From: an uncultured Dyadobacter sp.
Lineage (GTDB): Bacteria; Bacteroidota; Bacteroidia; Cytophagales; Spirosomataceae
NCBI GenBank assembly: GCA_946481035.1
Contig: CAMLNK010000318.1
Location: 1 to 5,711, forward strand
DNA length: 5,711 nucleotides
Reading direction: 5' to 3'
Positions 5,416-5,711 of this stretch are shown here, one piece after another. Position 1 is the first letter of the stretch, and each line of letters starts with the position of its first letter. The notes beneath the pieces were generated by a model, which had not been told where the DNA came from, searched no databases, and worked only from the letters and a program-made list of their open reading frames with translations. Both the position numbers and the translations under genes were made by a program.

Positions 5416-5711
5416 TGTCCTTCGTTGGTTTCGACCCCTATATTTCCCAATAAAACTTCCCAGTTCACCGTATCCTTACCGTCGATTGTTTTCTGATACG
5501 ATTCGAGCTTTACGCGGATATTCTTGCGGGTAATATCCCCGTAGGCGACCTTTCCATTGGCTGAATAGCCCTCAAAAACCTGTTGACCGGCGATAGTGCC
5601 GTAGTAATTGCCATCAGCCTCCTGTTTCAGCTCGCTCACATATTTGACCTCATTCCAGGTAATATTGATTTTGGAATAGGGCAAAAGTTTGAGGCGGTTG
5701 AGGTATTCTTT
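5412..5711 (-). CDS. C-terminal part of an unidentified protein (N-terminus beyond window)
   Basis: The reading frame is open to the right edge: reading upstream from LPYSK the codons give KEYLNRLKL without a stop, so the TTG at 5684 is internal and not a start. About 99 residues are visible, ending VETNEGQ. The segment is strand-rich: INITWNEVKYVSEL, NYYGTIAGQQVFEGY, ITRKNIRVKLESYQK and DTVNWEVLLGNIGV. That order of strands, with a final W-V-L strand, parallels the end of the alpha/beta domain of the 340-residue protein encoded two genes downstream (its residues about 113-195), suggesting a shared fold. The stop overlaps the start of the OmpA-like gene by 4 bp (ATGA), indicating translational coupling. 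No family name can be given from this fragment. Confidence 0.75.
   Translation of the reverse strand, partial: KEYLNRLKLLPYSKINITWNEVKYVSELKQEADGNYYGTIAGQQVFEGYSANGKVAYGDITRKNIRVKLESYQKTIDGKDTVNWEVLLGNIGVETNEGQ

Noticed and set aside
5412..5684. A complete 90-residue gene starting at TTG 5684
   Set aside because: The frame continues without a stop to the window edge and the residues upstream fit the same domain, so this is the end of a longer protein.

Overview
The window looks like part of a type VI secretion system (T6SS) locus from a member of the Bacteroidota, of the subtype usually called T6SSiii. All seven complete or partial genes lie on the minus strand, so transcription runs from the right edge to the left edge. 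The organism is inferred from four things: the Bacteroidota-type versions of both sheath proteins and of the Hcp tube protein, the lack of clear Shine-Dalgarno sequences, 'AQ'-type signal-peptide ends, and octamer/heptamer repeat tracts between genes. The moderate GC content would suit a Cytophagales-like genome, but genus cannot be set from this sequence.

Layout in transcription order: (1) 5711-5412, the C-terminal end of a protein of unknown function; (2) 5415-4315, an exported protein with two probable beta-sandwich domains and a C-terminal OmpA-like peptidoglycan-binding domain; (3) 4310-3288, an exported protein with two C-terminal hydrophobic segments. These three are packed tightly (a 4-bp overlap, then a 4-bp gap). 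A 103-bp spacer with a degenerate 7-bp tandem repeat follows. Then come (4) 3184-2885, a stand-alone PAAR spike-tip protein; (5) 2852-2403, sheath subunit TssB; (6) 2203-836, sheath subunit TssC; (7) 710-303, an Hcp/TssD tube protein; and (8) 300-1, a second, divergent Hcp/TssD running off the left edge.

The left half therefore encodes the contractile machine: sheath (TssB/TssC), tube (two Hcps) and tip (PAAR). The right half encodes envelope proteins that could anchor it. No TssJ, TssL or TssM is visible here, and T6SSiii systems are known to use other envelope proteins (TssN to TssR). The OmpA-like protein and its two neighbours are candidates for accessory or anchoring roles, but that is inference from context.

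The least ordinary feature is the pair of spacers on either side of tssC. Each holds arrays of a degenerate octamer (plus-strand core GAATGA plus a variable dinucleotide) in inverted orientation, able to fold into a long hairpin. One abuts the tssC stop codon and the other reaches to one base from the tssC start codon. No spacer exceeds 200 bp, and no RNA gene, CRISPR array or transposase was seen.
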